The position numbers and the translations under genes were made by a program. Shown here piece by piece: positions 13,201-28,200 of a stretch of DNA of 64,000 bases (position 1 is the stretch's first letter; every line of letters begins with the position of its first letter). Source of the DNA: Gibbula magus (lineage: Eukaryota > Mollusca > Gastropoda > Trochida > Trochidae); NCBI GenBank assembly GCA_936450465.1, contig OW388304.1:14489061-14553060 (forward strand), given 5' to 3'. The notes under the pieces were generated by a model. That model saw nothing but the letters and a program-made list of their open reading frames with translations. It did no database searches and had not been told where the DNA came from.

Positions 13201-16200
13201 AGGAGCGGGACACATGTATGGAGGAGCGGGATATATGTATGGAGGAGTGGGATATATGTATGGAGGAGCGGGACACATGTATGGAGGAGCGGGATATATG
13301 TATGGAGGAGCGGGACACATGTATGGAGGAGCGGGACACATGTATGGAGGAGTGGGATATATGTATGGAGGAGTGGGACACATGTATGGAGGAGTGGGAC
13401 ACATGTATGGAGGAGCGGGATATATGTATGGAGGAGCGGGACACATGTATGGAGGAGCGGGACACATGTATGGAGGAGCGGGACACATGTATGGAGGAGC
13501 GGGACACATGTATGGAGGAGGGGGATATATGTATGGAGGAGCGGGACACATGTATGGAGGTGCGGGACACATGTATGGAGGAGCGGGACACATGTATGGA
13601 GGAGCGGGACACATGTATGGAGGAGCGGGACACATGTATGGAGGAGCGGGACACATGTATGGAGGAGCGGGACACATGTATGGAGGAGTGGGATATATGT
13701 ATGGAGGAGCGGGACACATGTATGGAGGAGCGGGACACATGTATGGAGGAGCGGGACACATGTATGGAGGAGCGGGACACATGTATGGAGGAGCGGTATA
13801 TGTATGGAGGTGCGGGACACATGTATGGAGGAGCGGGATATATGTATGGAGGAGCCTAAAAAAGAAACAGCGGGAATTTGAAACTCTTAAAGGGTTAGAG
13901 AGAATTGAATATATGTCAACGTACATGAAGTAGCTGTCACTGGTTGTGTAGACCGTGGTGTGGTGGAGATGGGCGTGGTCACTCCTGGGGGAAGAGCCTT
14001 TTTAGGACTAAGTCCACATGTTCCGGGTTTGAAGCTGAGCTCGTCTAGAGCGATGTCTCCCGTGTAACTCCGCCCCACGGTTCCTTCCAACATTACCTGT
14101 TGTAGTAGATTGTCGTGTATGAGAATTGATATCGTGAACACGTCAAACTTACAAATTATATTCTTTATTTAGATATTTACACATGACAGAGTCAATAGAC
14201 ATACATGTGAGGATATTCCTTTATAAAACTAATGACACGAATATAAACAAGAATAATCCATAATAATCTTATTTATTGATTTACCCATGTAAATTTAACC
14301 GAATGGGTTATGTATTCGTTAATCAGTAACTTCAAAGTTATGACTCACGTGGAACTCTGTCGCTGATTTGATTGGAACCTGACCGAAGATCCACTGGTTG
14401 CCTTGGTTACCTGTAAGTTGCCATCTTGTGGAGCCAGGGTAGGTGGCATTTGTGACGTAGTTGACCTTAAGAGTGCCCACGGTCGAGCCGTACATGTGAT
14501 ACCAGAACTTAAAGCAATAGGTAGAAGATCCAGTAGGGCGGAATGTCTCACTGAGGAGGCGGGCCTTGTCTCCTTGTCTCCTGGGTGCGCTCGTCTCGAT
14601 GAAAGCGTAGTATCCTGAAAATGTATTTTAAAATTTTTAGGTAAAATCTCAAAAATATATATACATTTTGGTTGCTGTCAATTAACTCATTTTCATAATA
14701 AAATCAAACAAGACTGCAACTCAGTGTCGCTATATTGCTTTTGAGACCTCTTGTCAATTCTCAAGAAGACATTGTTTATAACAGTTACACACGTCTAGAC
14801 ACTATTTAAAAGACGATGCAACTAGGCGCACAACATTATAAATAACAAACCTGCGTTGTTGCCCATACTGTGGTCGGCAGATGGTCCAGTAGATGATGAC
14901 GTCGTTCTGCCATGTTGCAGCGACCAATCAAATGTGTCTGAGTTGTCCTTGACATTCGTGTATGTACAGAAGGTCCGTTTGTCAAAGTTACATGTACCTG
15001 ACAATATTTAAAATTGATTAAAACGAATTTTGTTTAGCATATACTGATGTTTCTACCATTCTTGAACGTAGTTGCCACGGAAATACGATATACATTGTTT
15101 TCAATAAATGAATTATATAATCACGGTAGTTGTATGTATATTGATGTAAGAATATAACATAAACATTGTTCGGTATAAAAAAAAAGTTATCTGAAAGTTA
15201 CCAGGCAGTATGCATGCTCCTGATGTCACATTGACGTCATCAATGGCTATGTCTCCAGAGAAACCAGAACCAACCACACCCTCAAATACAAGCTGAAATC
15301 ACGAAACCATTTTATAACCTTTAGAATTACTTTAGACAATATAACCAACGTCACTAATAATACTAGCATCAAACAAACATTTCACCACGTTTCATAACTA
15401 AATTGACATTACCTACATAACGATAAAGTTAAAGAATGATTTTCAATATCTGAATGGTCCAATTTAAGAGAGGTGATGAGAGGAAGCTTAACAAATCACA
15501 TCTCTATTCTGCATGGCTTGCTTTGTATTAAAACCATCTTCCCATGCCTCTCCGGGATAAAAAGCATAAAGCAGTTAAATACCTGGAATGCAAACTGAGG
15601 CTTCAGCGTCACTTGTGCAACGTTCCACTTGTTCCCTTGGTTGGAGGACCTCGACCAGACGGCTGATCCAAGACTGCTGCCGACCTTGGTGTAGACGTTC
15701 AGACTCCCGATGTTTCTCCCGTACATGCTGTAGAAGAAGGTGAGGCACACGGTCCCTCCACCGTGGGTGGATGGGGACATCAGGCGGGCTTTCTGCCCCC
15801 TCCGTCTCGGAGATGAGGTCTCGATGTAGTAGTAGTGACCTGGTAATCATTATAGCATTAGCGCACTACATTAATCAAAACTTGCTTTGATGTTCCCTTC
15901 ATTTGATTACAATTCTACGCATTGTGTTATGTCATATCAATAGTATTGCATTATGAAGGAAACTAGAAAGATACTTGTCTTACCAGCAGTGGTGCCGTAG
16001 GTGTGGTCATTGTTGGGTCCAGTGTTGGTAGAGGAGGTGTGTCCAGCACGTCTCGTCCAGTCAAATTGATCCGATTTATCCTGCGTGTACCCACAGCCGT
16101 TGCTGGGCTCGAAGTTACAAGACAAGAGAGAGATGATGGTATCTGTTCCATTGCTTGTTGATCCTGGGAGCGTAATCAGAACAACGTTAGGTACACGCAC

Positions 16201-19200
16201 AGAGGAGGGGGCATTCCCTTGAAAACTATCTGTATGGTAAATGTATCATTTGAGTCACATAATGTGTCGTGTCCCTTTCGTGTACACCTTGAACACACTT
16301 TTAAGATACAATTGATATATATTCAAAACAATATATGGGCTTTCGTTAACACATTTCTGTGGGTCTATACTGTTATCTTAAAACTCATTCAGCTCAGATG
16401 TTCCAACAGGGTATTAGATGAGGTTGTTGATGTAACACTTTTATGGAAGATCTTAATCAAATAGCTTTAACATGGAAACTGGAAGTTGTCAAACATCATA
16501 CATATATGTGTTGTACCTGCACAGGCTCCGTTTGCAGCAGTGACATCATCAATAGCGATGTCCCCGGTGTATGTTCTACCTTTGCTAGCTTCAAACACCA
16601 CCTGTATGGAAGCTGATGAGCCCGGTATGGTGACGTGAGCTTGCTTCCAGGTAGGACCCTGAGTTCCGTGCTTGGACCAGACCGCTGTTCCAAGATTGTT
16701 GTTTTTCTTGAAGTACACTTTGAGGTTGTTCACGGTCTGCCCGTACATGCTGTACCAGAAGGTCAAACATTTCTGCTGACCGTTGGTTAGCTTTAAAGCT
16801 GGACTGACCAATCGTGCTACAGAGTTTAATGTGTGGCCGGAGGTCTCGATATACATGTAGAAGCCACCTATTGAGAGAAAACAAGTCACATATGTCAGTG
16901 TTGTTATATCAGGGATATAACATGATACTTAAATAGTGGTGAATATTTAAAAAAAACTCTTAGGCTGCACGGGAATAACATAGAAGCTGGCCTGTGAATT
17001 GTTATCATTTGATTATAGAGAAATGCTAAGTTATGTAGGTTATGGAATGTTTTACAATTTGTGCAGTTTTTGATAGACATCCTTCTACTAGTTAGAAAAT
17101 ACTTATTTAACCAGAAACCTTATTTTTTCGTCACACTTAACTTTATTAAGACAGACAAAGCAAGCAATCAAACCTATGTCCATTTCTTGATTTTACATGA
17201 CTGATTGGTTTAATAACATGCCCTAAGGGGGAGAATGCCGTTGATGACTGGACCTTATCGACATTCAATTCAGGTAATGAATCATGTATATGTCGACATT
17301 ACTTTCGTTTAATGTTTCCGCCCACCACATATTAGAGGCCACGGCACTGGTATGTTACCCTATTCAACGTGAGCTCTACTTACTTCCGGTGGTGTGGTCA
17401 CCACTGGGTCCGGTCCCATAGGATGTTGTCCTCCCTGAGTGACGTGTCCAGTCGAATCCATCTGTTTTATCTTGTGTCCATCCACACGCATCCCAGGTAA
17501 AGTTACAGTTGAAGCTGTGTCCACCTAGTCAAACAAATATAGCTTTGGTTTACTTAATTCCAAGACTATTAACGAGTTAACCTAATGATATAAAAAAATA
17601 CCTTTTTGCGCAATTGACGCCGATGTCAAACCTGTGGTCTACCTATATAGTCCCAAGCGAGGGTACTCGTATCTTTGTTTAACTCATGGACGTTTAACAG
17701 ATTTAACTCTGCGAATTATCGATCCAAAGATCATATGGTTGTTGGTATCGGTTGAAATTATGCATTACAACCTAACCTGCAAACATTATGCGAACAATTT
17801 GTGGTCCTGAATTGAAATACAACACGCCATTGTACCCTATACACAGGCACTATTCTCATGATTACGTACGGTAGTTGTTTACTTCTTGCAAGTAATTATT
17901 CCATGTTATTACAAAGAACCGTTTACCTGTTGGTTTGGGTGTAGCTTTTGGCGATGTTGTTATTTTGTGTGTGGTTGTTGGTGTCGTGGCCACAGTTGAC
18001 ATGGGTTGCTGGGTAACAGTAGGGTTAGCTCCAACAGGCATTTCTGAAATATGAAGATGAACGCAATGTAGATCGTACACGTCTGTCATCGTCATTCCAA
18101 GGAACACATGCCTCTGGTTAACTCATCAATTTGTGATATGTTCCTGATCTGGGTCATAAAGATAATCCTGATCTAAACTTCGCTAAGCAAAATTAAAAAT
18201 AGTTCAAGTAACATTGCACAAACCTCAATGTTAATGTTTAACATATACAGGTCATAAGACTTGGCCCAAAAATGAAAAGGGATCGAAACGTTCTTGCTGA
18301 CGATTTCGAATTATCTTGAGGCAATTGTTCAGAAGGGAAAGTTAATTAGTTATATTCATTATATATCCATAGAAAATTGCAATCAAAGCAATGAACTTAC
18401 TGCTACAAGAACTTGCAGTGTCGAGTGTGACGTCATCCAGTCCAATATCACCCGCCCAGGACGTTCCACGGATTCCTTCAAATATGATCTGTGGAAATAG
18501 AGATGATGTATTACAAATGTTTGCCAATCTTAACAGTAAATAGTAAATAATACATTATGATTGCATTCAGAAGAATATATGTCAATGTATAAATAAACTA
18601 TGAATGTTACAATGTACAAAATACACTGCTTAAAAATTACCATTTAAAACATACGGCCAAAGAAAAAATGTCGACACAACTAACGCAATGAACACACAAA
18701 CTCTAATTTGTTGAATTTCAGGTCTGTCATTGCTTATCGTAGATGTTTATTGTTACAAAACCTAAACATATGCACTTCTAATCAACAATCAAATTGTGGA
18801 AGTATGTGCATTAAGGTTTCATTCTTACCTTGAAGTCTGCAGTTTGGGAAGGTATCTTCACCCGAGCCTGGTTCCATTGGTTGCCCTTGTTACCATTCAG
18901 CTGCCAGATGGGGAGAGGGTTGGCACCAGACTGCTGGGAATAGACTCTGAGGATACCGACACTGCTTCCGCTCATGTGGTACCAGAAGTGCAGACAAGAG
19001 GTGGTAGATTTTGGTATGTTTGCACTGATAAGTCTTGCGTTGTCGCCATTGACACGGGGTGCTGATGCTTCGATGAAGACGTATTTTCCTGTAACACATA
19101 CAATTTTGAAATATTTTCTTTTATTAAGACGATTAAAAAATATTTGTTTACTGTATGAATAAATATTTACCTGTATAAACATTCAATATTTCAATCAAAT

Positions 19201-22200
19201 TCGTTAATAAACTACTTTAATACCAATATGTTCATTTCGGATGTTGGCATTCGTAGTAAAATGGCTATTGAATCATGAATTAACATGTAAGCGATTAAAC
19301 GTTATGAACACGCATTTACAAGGCAACTTGTTCAACACGAAACATCAAACACATGTTGGTATTCGTATGAACGCACCGTTCCCGCTGGTATGGTCCCTGG
19401 TTGGCCCTGTCCCGGAACTGCCCGTGGTCCCCTTGTTGAGAGTCCAGTCGAACTTGTCTGTCTTGTCATTCCTCCATGAGCATAAACCTCCGTCGAAGTT
19501 GCAGTTGACTAAATTGTAAATCCATATTATTGCACAAATTGGGAAAACGTGAACAGGTAGAATATCATTTTGAATGTAAGTTAATCATAACAGCTGCCAA
19601 TAGTTTATTAGCTTACAACGCACGCTTGTTATCATAGATATGTTAAACATTATACAGGATGATAATTCTGAGTGCATAGCTACAGAGACACATTAACCCG
19701 AACATAGGAGTAAAATGTATGTAAAATGTCTTGATTGGAATACACTTGTGAACTTCAACTATTTAGCATGAGTCACTAACCTGTGCTTGAGCATGTTCCA
19801 TCACTGACACTGAAGTCATCAATAGCTATGTCACCCAGGTAACTTCTACCCACAATGCCTTCGAAGATGACCCGGTATGTGCTGGAAGCGGACGCTGTTG
19901 ATATCGGTATCTTAGCAACGTTCCATATGTTGCCCTGGTTACCTGACAATGATATCAAACGTATTTAGATAATGTAAACATATATAAACATGTGTTATTG
20001 ATTAAAAGTTGATCATCATTTTTACTATAGGAATTATTTCTTTCTTTGTGTCATGTCAACGAAATACAGATACAAATACTGTTACAAACATTTTTAAGCA
20101 TTGATCTCAAGCGAAAGTTACAAAGTAGAGCTGATATCTAAGATTGATCATAAAGAGAGTCACAGACTCATTGAGGTTGTGCAATGACAAGCACCTGTCT
20201 GAGTCCAGGCCGGTTTCCCTCGGACTCCCGCCCTCATCACGTACACGTTGAGAGTCCCTATAGATGTACCGTACATGTGATACCAGAAGGTTGCACACTT
20301 CGCCTTGGTTGGTCCCGACATGATAAAGGAGTTGAGTCGAGCCACATCTCCTTGTCGTCGCGGGGCGGATGTCTCGATAAACATGTAATGTCCTGTATGA
20401 ATATATATATAATATAGAAACGTCATTCTTATAAATATCATTGAAATATTCTCAAATAAACAGGCGATTAATATATCATTCAATATACACACACATTATT
20501 TTCGGGTTGGCTTGTGTTCACGATACAATTTAACACTGGTTATCCTTGTGCTAGAAAATGTAGTTATCAGTCAAGGTATCTCAAACTTGATATTCTGACC
20601 AAGAATTAAGCCTCTCAGTTAAGGGCCATATTCATGAGAACACTTCTATCAATGCTACAACTGACCTAGCCTAGTGCCGTAGGTGTGATCATTTGGTGGG
20701 CCAGTTCCAAAAGATCCTGTTGACCCGACGGCTCTGGTCCAATCAAATTTGTCGGACTTGTCCTGAGTGAATCCACAGATGTTGACTGGTTCAAAATTAC
20801 AGGTGTCTCCGCCAGGTGCAGAGGATGGACCCACGGTTGTTCCTGAGGATTGATATGATGGATTATTGGATCACTACCTAATGACGTCGAGTGAGGACGA
20901 TCAAGTGATGCTACTACAAATAAACCTATATCACAATACAGTTCTGAAATGTTTTGTTAACAGTTTTTGAAACTTGAGAGTATTGAGAGTGCCAGTGTCG
21001 AGTTGCCCTACCTCCTGAACACGTGCTGTGTGTAATGGCCATGTCATCGAGGGCAATGTCTCCCAGGAACCCACTGCCCCGTACTCCCTCGAACACAACC
21101 TGCAATAGAGCATTATCCCTTTATTGTGGGTAACAACATGACGCGCCTGCATATGTCCGTTCGCTTGGTCCGTTCGCTTTCTATACAATGTAGGGTCTTT
21201 TGCATCTTAATTTTCACAAGTCAAATACAAAAACAGAGATCCAATTTAATGTAATTAACAGCTTTTCCACAAATACTAGAAACATCATTAATCTTGACAC
21301 TAAAACTTAAACGGTGGTTGAAAATATGATTATCTCCTTATCATAATTGTCATAGTCAAGGTAGACTAATTAAATACAGTGCGTTGAACTATTTCTTTAC
21401 AAACAACTCCCTATCATTTACACCATTTACCGTTTCTTGACAATGAGGTTAGAATACAAAGCACTTTGTTCACTTGTTCAACTTATTTTATAGAATTTAA
21501 TTCAGATTTACAACGATGACAATACATTCATAAAAATATATACATATCAAAAAGAAATAACGACTCACATCAAAGGGCGTCTTCACATTGACGGAAATCT
21601 GTCCCTGAATCCACTTGGTCCCCTGAGTTCCCGTCCTGCTCCAGATGGGGGTTCTAGGTATGGACACTCCCGACTGAATGTACACGTTGAGAGCCCCTAC
21701 ATTGCCCCCGTACATGTTGTACCAGAAGGTGATACAGTTGGGACCAGCGGGCACCTGCGGGCTGAAAAGTTGGGCCTTGTCTCCTGTCTTGCGTGTTCCG
21801 GATGTCTCGATGTAGATGTAGTATCCGTCTGTAAAGAAATATTTGGAGTGACTGTAATCATTTTAAATCCTGATCTTGCCATTGATTTCGTTTGTTTATG
21901 AACATGAAATGTTTGTTCAAATTCTTAATTTTCATTCAACTCTCCCGTACCTTGAAGGACGAATAAACATATATAGCTTACGTGTAAGGCCAAGCGTGCT
22001 GTAATAACTAATAGAGCTATCGCGGGGGTGACGTTTAACTTAGTGTTTGTGTTTTATCGATATCGTTGCCATTTTTATGAAAATGTTTGTCAATCAATAT
22101 GTTGGTATAGTTCATTATCGTGTTTCACAAGCAATGCTCGTGTTGCTCTAAGTGTGCTTAATACCGTTAGTGTCAGTTAATGATTTTTTCAATATCGTGA

Positions 22201-25200
22201 AAAGCTTTATTTTAATGATATGGTAAACGTTATATCAATATCAACTTTTAACACTTTGTAGTATTTATGTTCATTATAGTGTTCCTTTCTTTGAGAAGCA
22301 TGCTAGACATACATTACAAGTCCATGTATATGTTTTCTTTATTCTTTACTACTGCGTGGCTACTTTTCGGTATAGATCATTATATCATTGTTTGTCAAAA
22401 TAATCATGCTTCTCTTCGATGTCAACATAAAATGACAATATGAAAAAAGGACATTGATGCTGGTATTTATTCATGGATGTCAATGTAGATGTTATTTGAT
22501 TTGTAAGAATAAGGATGATAATGGGATGAACTTTCTGTTATAATTGAGATTATTGTTAAGTTGATAAATTGATTCGTTAATATGAACATATAATGCTAAA
22601 ACGAGGTTTCATTTTTTTTATTACACCCACTTGTGTTTCCATAGGTGTGGTCATTTGCTGGTCCTGTTCCTCGTGATCCCGTCCCTCCGTTGTGTCGTGT
22701 CCAGTCAAACTGGTCAGTCCCTGACTTCTGTACCCAGCCACACAAATCATTCTGGAAGTCGCAGTTGAAGGGGCCGGTCCCTAACGTCTGTGTGGACACT
22801 CTCTGTGTGGTCTGAGGCGCTGCCGTGGCGTTGGTTGGCATCACTGGAAGGAACATGATAATCGGGTTTTTGTTTAAATAGTCCACACATTCAAACACTA
22901 GATTTTATTTATATTCATGTGTGAGGGAATATTTATGGGAACTTATCTTTGCTTTTGGAAAGGAATATGATCGTTATAACAACTAAATCATATTAAAACA
23001 CCTGCATGGACATAGCAAATATATGTATATATATATGAATATATATGAATATTGGACACGGAATGCTATCCATTGTCGCTATTAAACACTCGAGCTGTAC
23101 GTGTACATGTCAGTCAGGAAGTTGATACTCCTCTTCTAGTGAAGAACTGATATCATCAAATACATTGATATCACAACACACGAACCTAGACAGTTGGTAG
23201 GACTGAACGATATGTCGTCTATTGCGATGTCTCCAGAGTAGCTTCTTCCCCTGACTCCCTCGATCACGATGCTGTAACTTTTGGACTTCTCTTGGATTGG
23301 TGCCTGTCCATTGTTCCATCCGTTTCCATGGTTACCAGATTGAGTCCAGATCAGATAGTCAGTTCGGCCTGTAAAAGTATGCTCAATGAACACGGAACTA
23401 CACGAGGTTCATATAACATGGAAACGGAAGTATTTAACCACATACATGTTTGTTATAGATCTCATATAGTGGAACTTAGATCTTCGTCAGTTACTGTAAC
23501 GTTCGTCATGTTGGCAATGTCCCAAAATGTCCCCAACAAAGGGTTAATTATGATTCCAAGCCATTTCAATGGAATATGCAGAAGTTTAGATCAGTCACAT
23601 GTCCACTTAAATTTCAACAAATTATTCCTGTCTTGTTATTTTGTTTTTAAATACAATTTGATTTGTGTCTGATACCAAACAAATACAGTTTGTCTGGTAA
23701 ATTTCCGGACTTCTAGAATTGCAATCATCTTGATCTGACAATTATATATTTTACCTGCGACTCTGATGTAGACATTGAGAGTGTCCACTGTTTGACCATA
23801 CATGCTGTACCAGAAGTTGATGCAGCGTCCACTGGAACTGACCGGGGGGAAGTTCTGACTGACCAGCCACGCCTTGTCCCCTGTGATACGTGGCGACGAC
23901 GTCTCGATGTACAGGTACTTCCCTGAGAACAGTTTGTCGTAGATGCGATTTATATGGGCACTTTTCTTATGCATAAATTAATGTTATAAACTGTTTCCTA
24001 AGGGAAGGAGAATTCGTCATATTATTTGTAACATATGCTTTCATACGTTTCATTTCAGGCATGTGGTTTGAACTTTAACAGTTTTTGGATTCATTTTACG
24101 TTTCAACGATCTTGTAACACTCTGGGATAATGTCAAAGTTGTTTTAATCAACATTTTCTTCATGATTAAAAGATAAATTGACTGAAACCTACACTTAAAG
24201 GACAATCACAAAATTAGCAATCTTTTAAAATGTTTAATATACCTCGGCTATTTCCCAACGTGTGGTCAACACTAGGTCCAGTAGAACTGCTTGACGTGCC
24301 GCCATTGTCCATTGTCCAGTCGAACTTGTCACCGGTCTGGGCGTTCTTCCAGGTGCACAACCCTTTCTCGAATGTACAGTCACCTGCAACAAAAGATGAC
24401 AATATTTAGAATATAACGACGATTTACTGATGAAGTTGTTTTTATTCTTCTTCCTTTTCTCAGATGATGTCCAACAAGACAGTGTTGAAAGACACTCGAG
24501 AACTAAAGGATAATGATTGCATATGAGTTTTAATCACAGGGAATAGTGATTTGTTTTAGGAAGTTTATGATGGTATATATATACATGATGGTATGCTTTC
24601 AGTTGGACGTATCCGTCACTGAGATACAGATCAATTATAAACGTGTCTTGTGTTTATCGTTTTAACGCTGTAGTTATTGTGTAAAACTTTCAAATGCAAC
24701 AATTACGCGATTATATCTCAGATTAAAACTGTAAAAATGTTGAATTGTGTAAGACATTTTAAAATTTGCATATGGGGACGATGTTATGATGTGATTTGCG
24801 TCACGTTTATTTCCGAGTCGACCTGTAGCTGTTATTGATGATCCTGTCTCAGTACCACACATTAAATCCTTGCACCTAGCTGTATACTCCCCTAAATGTA
24901 GAGCTTGGCTCTGTCCCATAACAGCGAGCTCAATGTAGCGCTCATTCTCTCTTGAACGACACGGTGCAAATTCCTCGACGTTTGCTCGCCTTGCTACGTA
25001 GTGCTACATTGAGCAATCGCGTTCAAGAGAGGTTTAAAAGTAATCGCTCAATCGCGATTACTTTGAAACCTCTCTTGAACATGGCCCTGGATTGTAAATG
25101 TATACCTGGATTGGCACAGATCCCAGCTGTGAAACTGACGTCATCCAATGCAATGTCTGATCTGTAGTTAGCGCCTACAACGCCCTCAAAGACAACCTGC

Positions 25201-28200
25201 AAATTGAAATCAAAGCTCAGGAATTGCAATTGGATGAAGCTTCAAACACAAACCGAAAACTAATATGTGTTTGGTAAACATTGGTTCTATCTGTCTTAGA
25301 TATTATCTGAAGATTGTAATCATTTATAACTTAGATCAATTTACATTTACCAGAATTCTTCGTAGATTTTAAATCATTCAAGTCAATTTATTTTTATCCG
25401 GCATTCTCTTATAGATTTTATCATTTATCCCTAAGTAGTTTGACATTATCAGCCGTACTCTGGTGTGTTTTTTAAAACCATTTATCTTTCTCGTTGAAGA
25501 ATTATTCTTTTCCATATATTATTAACCATACCTGGTAGCCATTTGTGGAGGATGCCGTGGAAGCTGGTACGGTTGCCTGGCCAACGATCCACTTGTTGCC
25601 TTGGTTACCATTCATGGAGAATAATGGTCGGCCTAGGCCGCTTCCTTTGGCACCAGACTTTAGAGATGGATAAAATAGTTAAATTTATGATGATGACATC
25701 ATCTTATAGTTTGCTATTTTGCATGTGTTTCCATTTTTATTCCTTCATTAGTGTCGTTATTAATTTTAACTATGTTACTATAACTATTTTTCTTCCTTTC
25801 ATTCTTCGTCTAAAAAGTAAGTCATACTCGTGAAAAGGTTTTGATTAAAACAACATATACAGATGACATACATCACACATTTCGTACACGCAAGATTTCC
25901 ACCAAATCAATTTTGCAAACGAAGTAAAACATCAATCCAAAGCATATTTTTTTAAAATCAACAGCGGGATTTAAAAATCATCTTCAATTACATTAAAATA
26001 TTTATGTTTCCCCATAATCATCATGTTCACTTAGCAATTGCATATTTCTAAATGATATGACAAATGACTTTAAAGAATTACCTGCAATGCTCACTACAAG
26101 TTGAATTTCCATATCTTAGAAAGCATTATATACATACCTACATCATCAAGGAAAATAGTCTAAATAAATCCCTTGTTTGTCCTTTCTAAAGGATTTTAAA
26201 AAAATAAATATATAAATAAAACATATGAATATTAAATATATATTATATAAATATTATTTTCCTAAAAAGTGTCATTTGCTAAAAACTAGTTTTAGACAAT
26301 CCCAAAAAATACCGTCCTCATTGATTTGTTAATTTCGTGTTAAGTGGTATAAACTCACCTTGGCATAGACGTTAAACGCCCCGATACCGTTCCCGTACAT
26401 GTGGTAGTAGAACCTGACACACATAGAGGACGGATCGTGGTATACAGGGGTCATTATCCGGGCCTTGTTCCCGTTCCGTCTCCCCGAGGCTTCCGTGTAT
26501 ATGTAGTGTCCTAATTAACAGAAGAGTAATGTAAATGGTCATGTGCATCTGTCATGAAAGTGATGGTTAACTTTTGAATATCAGCACAATCACTTCCTCG
26601 TTTATAATTCTAATTCCTGGAAATATGATGGACGTGTGCTCACGATAGGGTTTGACATGTATTCTTTTTAATGACTTGTCTCTCCGTCTTCATTCGAGTT
26701 TAGAATTTGTTGTAACAAGTATTCGAAGTAATTCTATGACATATTCTAAATAAATACCTTTCTCATCAGTGCTGCACACTGACCAGTTCACAGATTTGAC
26801 TGTTTGAATTATTGACTGTGCTTGTTTTACGTTGTCACTACTCTAGCATTTACTTATTAACCTACCACTTGCTGTTCCGTAAGTGTGGTACTACTCGGCG
26901 CCCCAGATAGCATTCACTCATTAACCTATCACTTGCTGTTCCGTAGGTGTGGTACTACTCGGCGCCCCAGATAGCATTTTCTCATTAACCTACCACTTGC
27001 TGTTCCGTAGGTGTGGTACTACTCGGCGCCCCAGATAGCATTTTCTCATTAACCTACCACTTGCTGTCCCGTAGGTGTGGTACTACTCGGCGCCCCAGAT
27101 AGCATTTACTCATTAACCTACCACTTGCTGTTCCGTAGGTGTGGTACTACTCGGCGCCCCAGATAGCATTTACTCATTAACCTACCACTTGCTGTCCCGT
27201 AGGTGTGGTACTACTCGGCGCCCCAGATAGCATTTACTCATTAACCTACCACTTGCTGTTCCGTAGGTGTGGTACTACTCGGCGCCCCAGATAGCATTTA
27301 CTCATTAACCTACCACTTGCTGTTCCGTAGGTGTGGTACTACTCGGCGCCCCAGATAGCATTTTCTCATTAACCTACCACTTGCTGTTCCGTAGGTGTGG
27401 TACTACTCGGCGCCCCAGATAGCATTTTCTCATTAACCTACCACTTGCTGTCCCGTAGGTGTGGTACTACTCGGCGCCCCAGATAGCATTTACTCATTAA
27501 CCTACCACTTGCTGTTCCGTAAGTGTGGTACTACTCGGCGCCCCAAAAAGCATTTTCTCATTAACCTATCACTTGCTGTTCCGTAGGTGTGGTACTACTC
27601 GGCGCCCCAAAAAGCATTTTCTCATTAACCTACCACTTGCTGTTCCGCAGGTGTGGTACTACTCGTCGCCCCAAATAGCATTTACTCATTAACCTACCAC
27701 TTGCTGTTCCGTAGGTGTGGTCACTGCTTGGTCCAGTCTGGAAGCTGCTAGTGGTCCGCATTGTCCGTGTCCAGTCGAAGTTGTCAGTCTTGTCCTGGAC
27801 ATAGCCGCACAGGTTGCTGGCCTCGAAGTCACACTTCCTGACCGTTTGACCAGGGTTGACCGTCGTCCTAACCGTCGGGCCAGAGGCTGTGGCTCCTAGA
27901 GTAAGGTTATTAAATAAATATAGGTCATTTACAAGTACATACAAGGCTTTTATTGGTGATTAATTTCTTTATCCTGAACATGGCGACAACTCGGCATATA
28001 TTCTTATACTGTTCAAACCGTCGAAAAGTTGTCATTGTGGAAATAAAAAGTGCATGGTCATGATCATTTATTTATAAAGGCGATCATTAACCTCATTCCT
28101 AGCAGTTCTGAGGAGTTGATACGCGTGTAATAGATATAGTTTTGAATCAGGCATGTACTTAACAAACATATTTTGGGATATAGGAAAAATAACCTATATA

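Noticed and set aside
12251..13933. Open frames of 350-530 codons on both strands
   Set aside because: They all run through the 21-bp minisatellite, whose period is a multiple of three; they exist in several frames at once and have no start, splice or domain context.
26844..27700. Tandem duplicated coding exons of the MAM gene
   Set aside because: Each unit holds only the exon end; the 64-base period breaks frame and no acceptor is present, so they are not exons.
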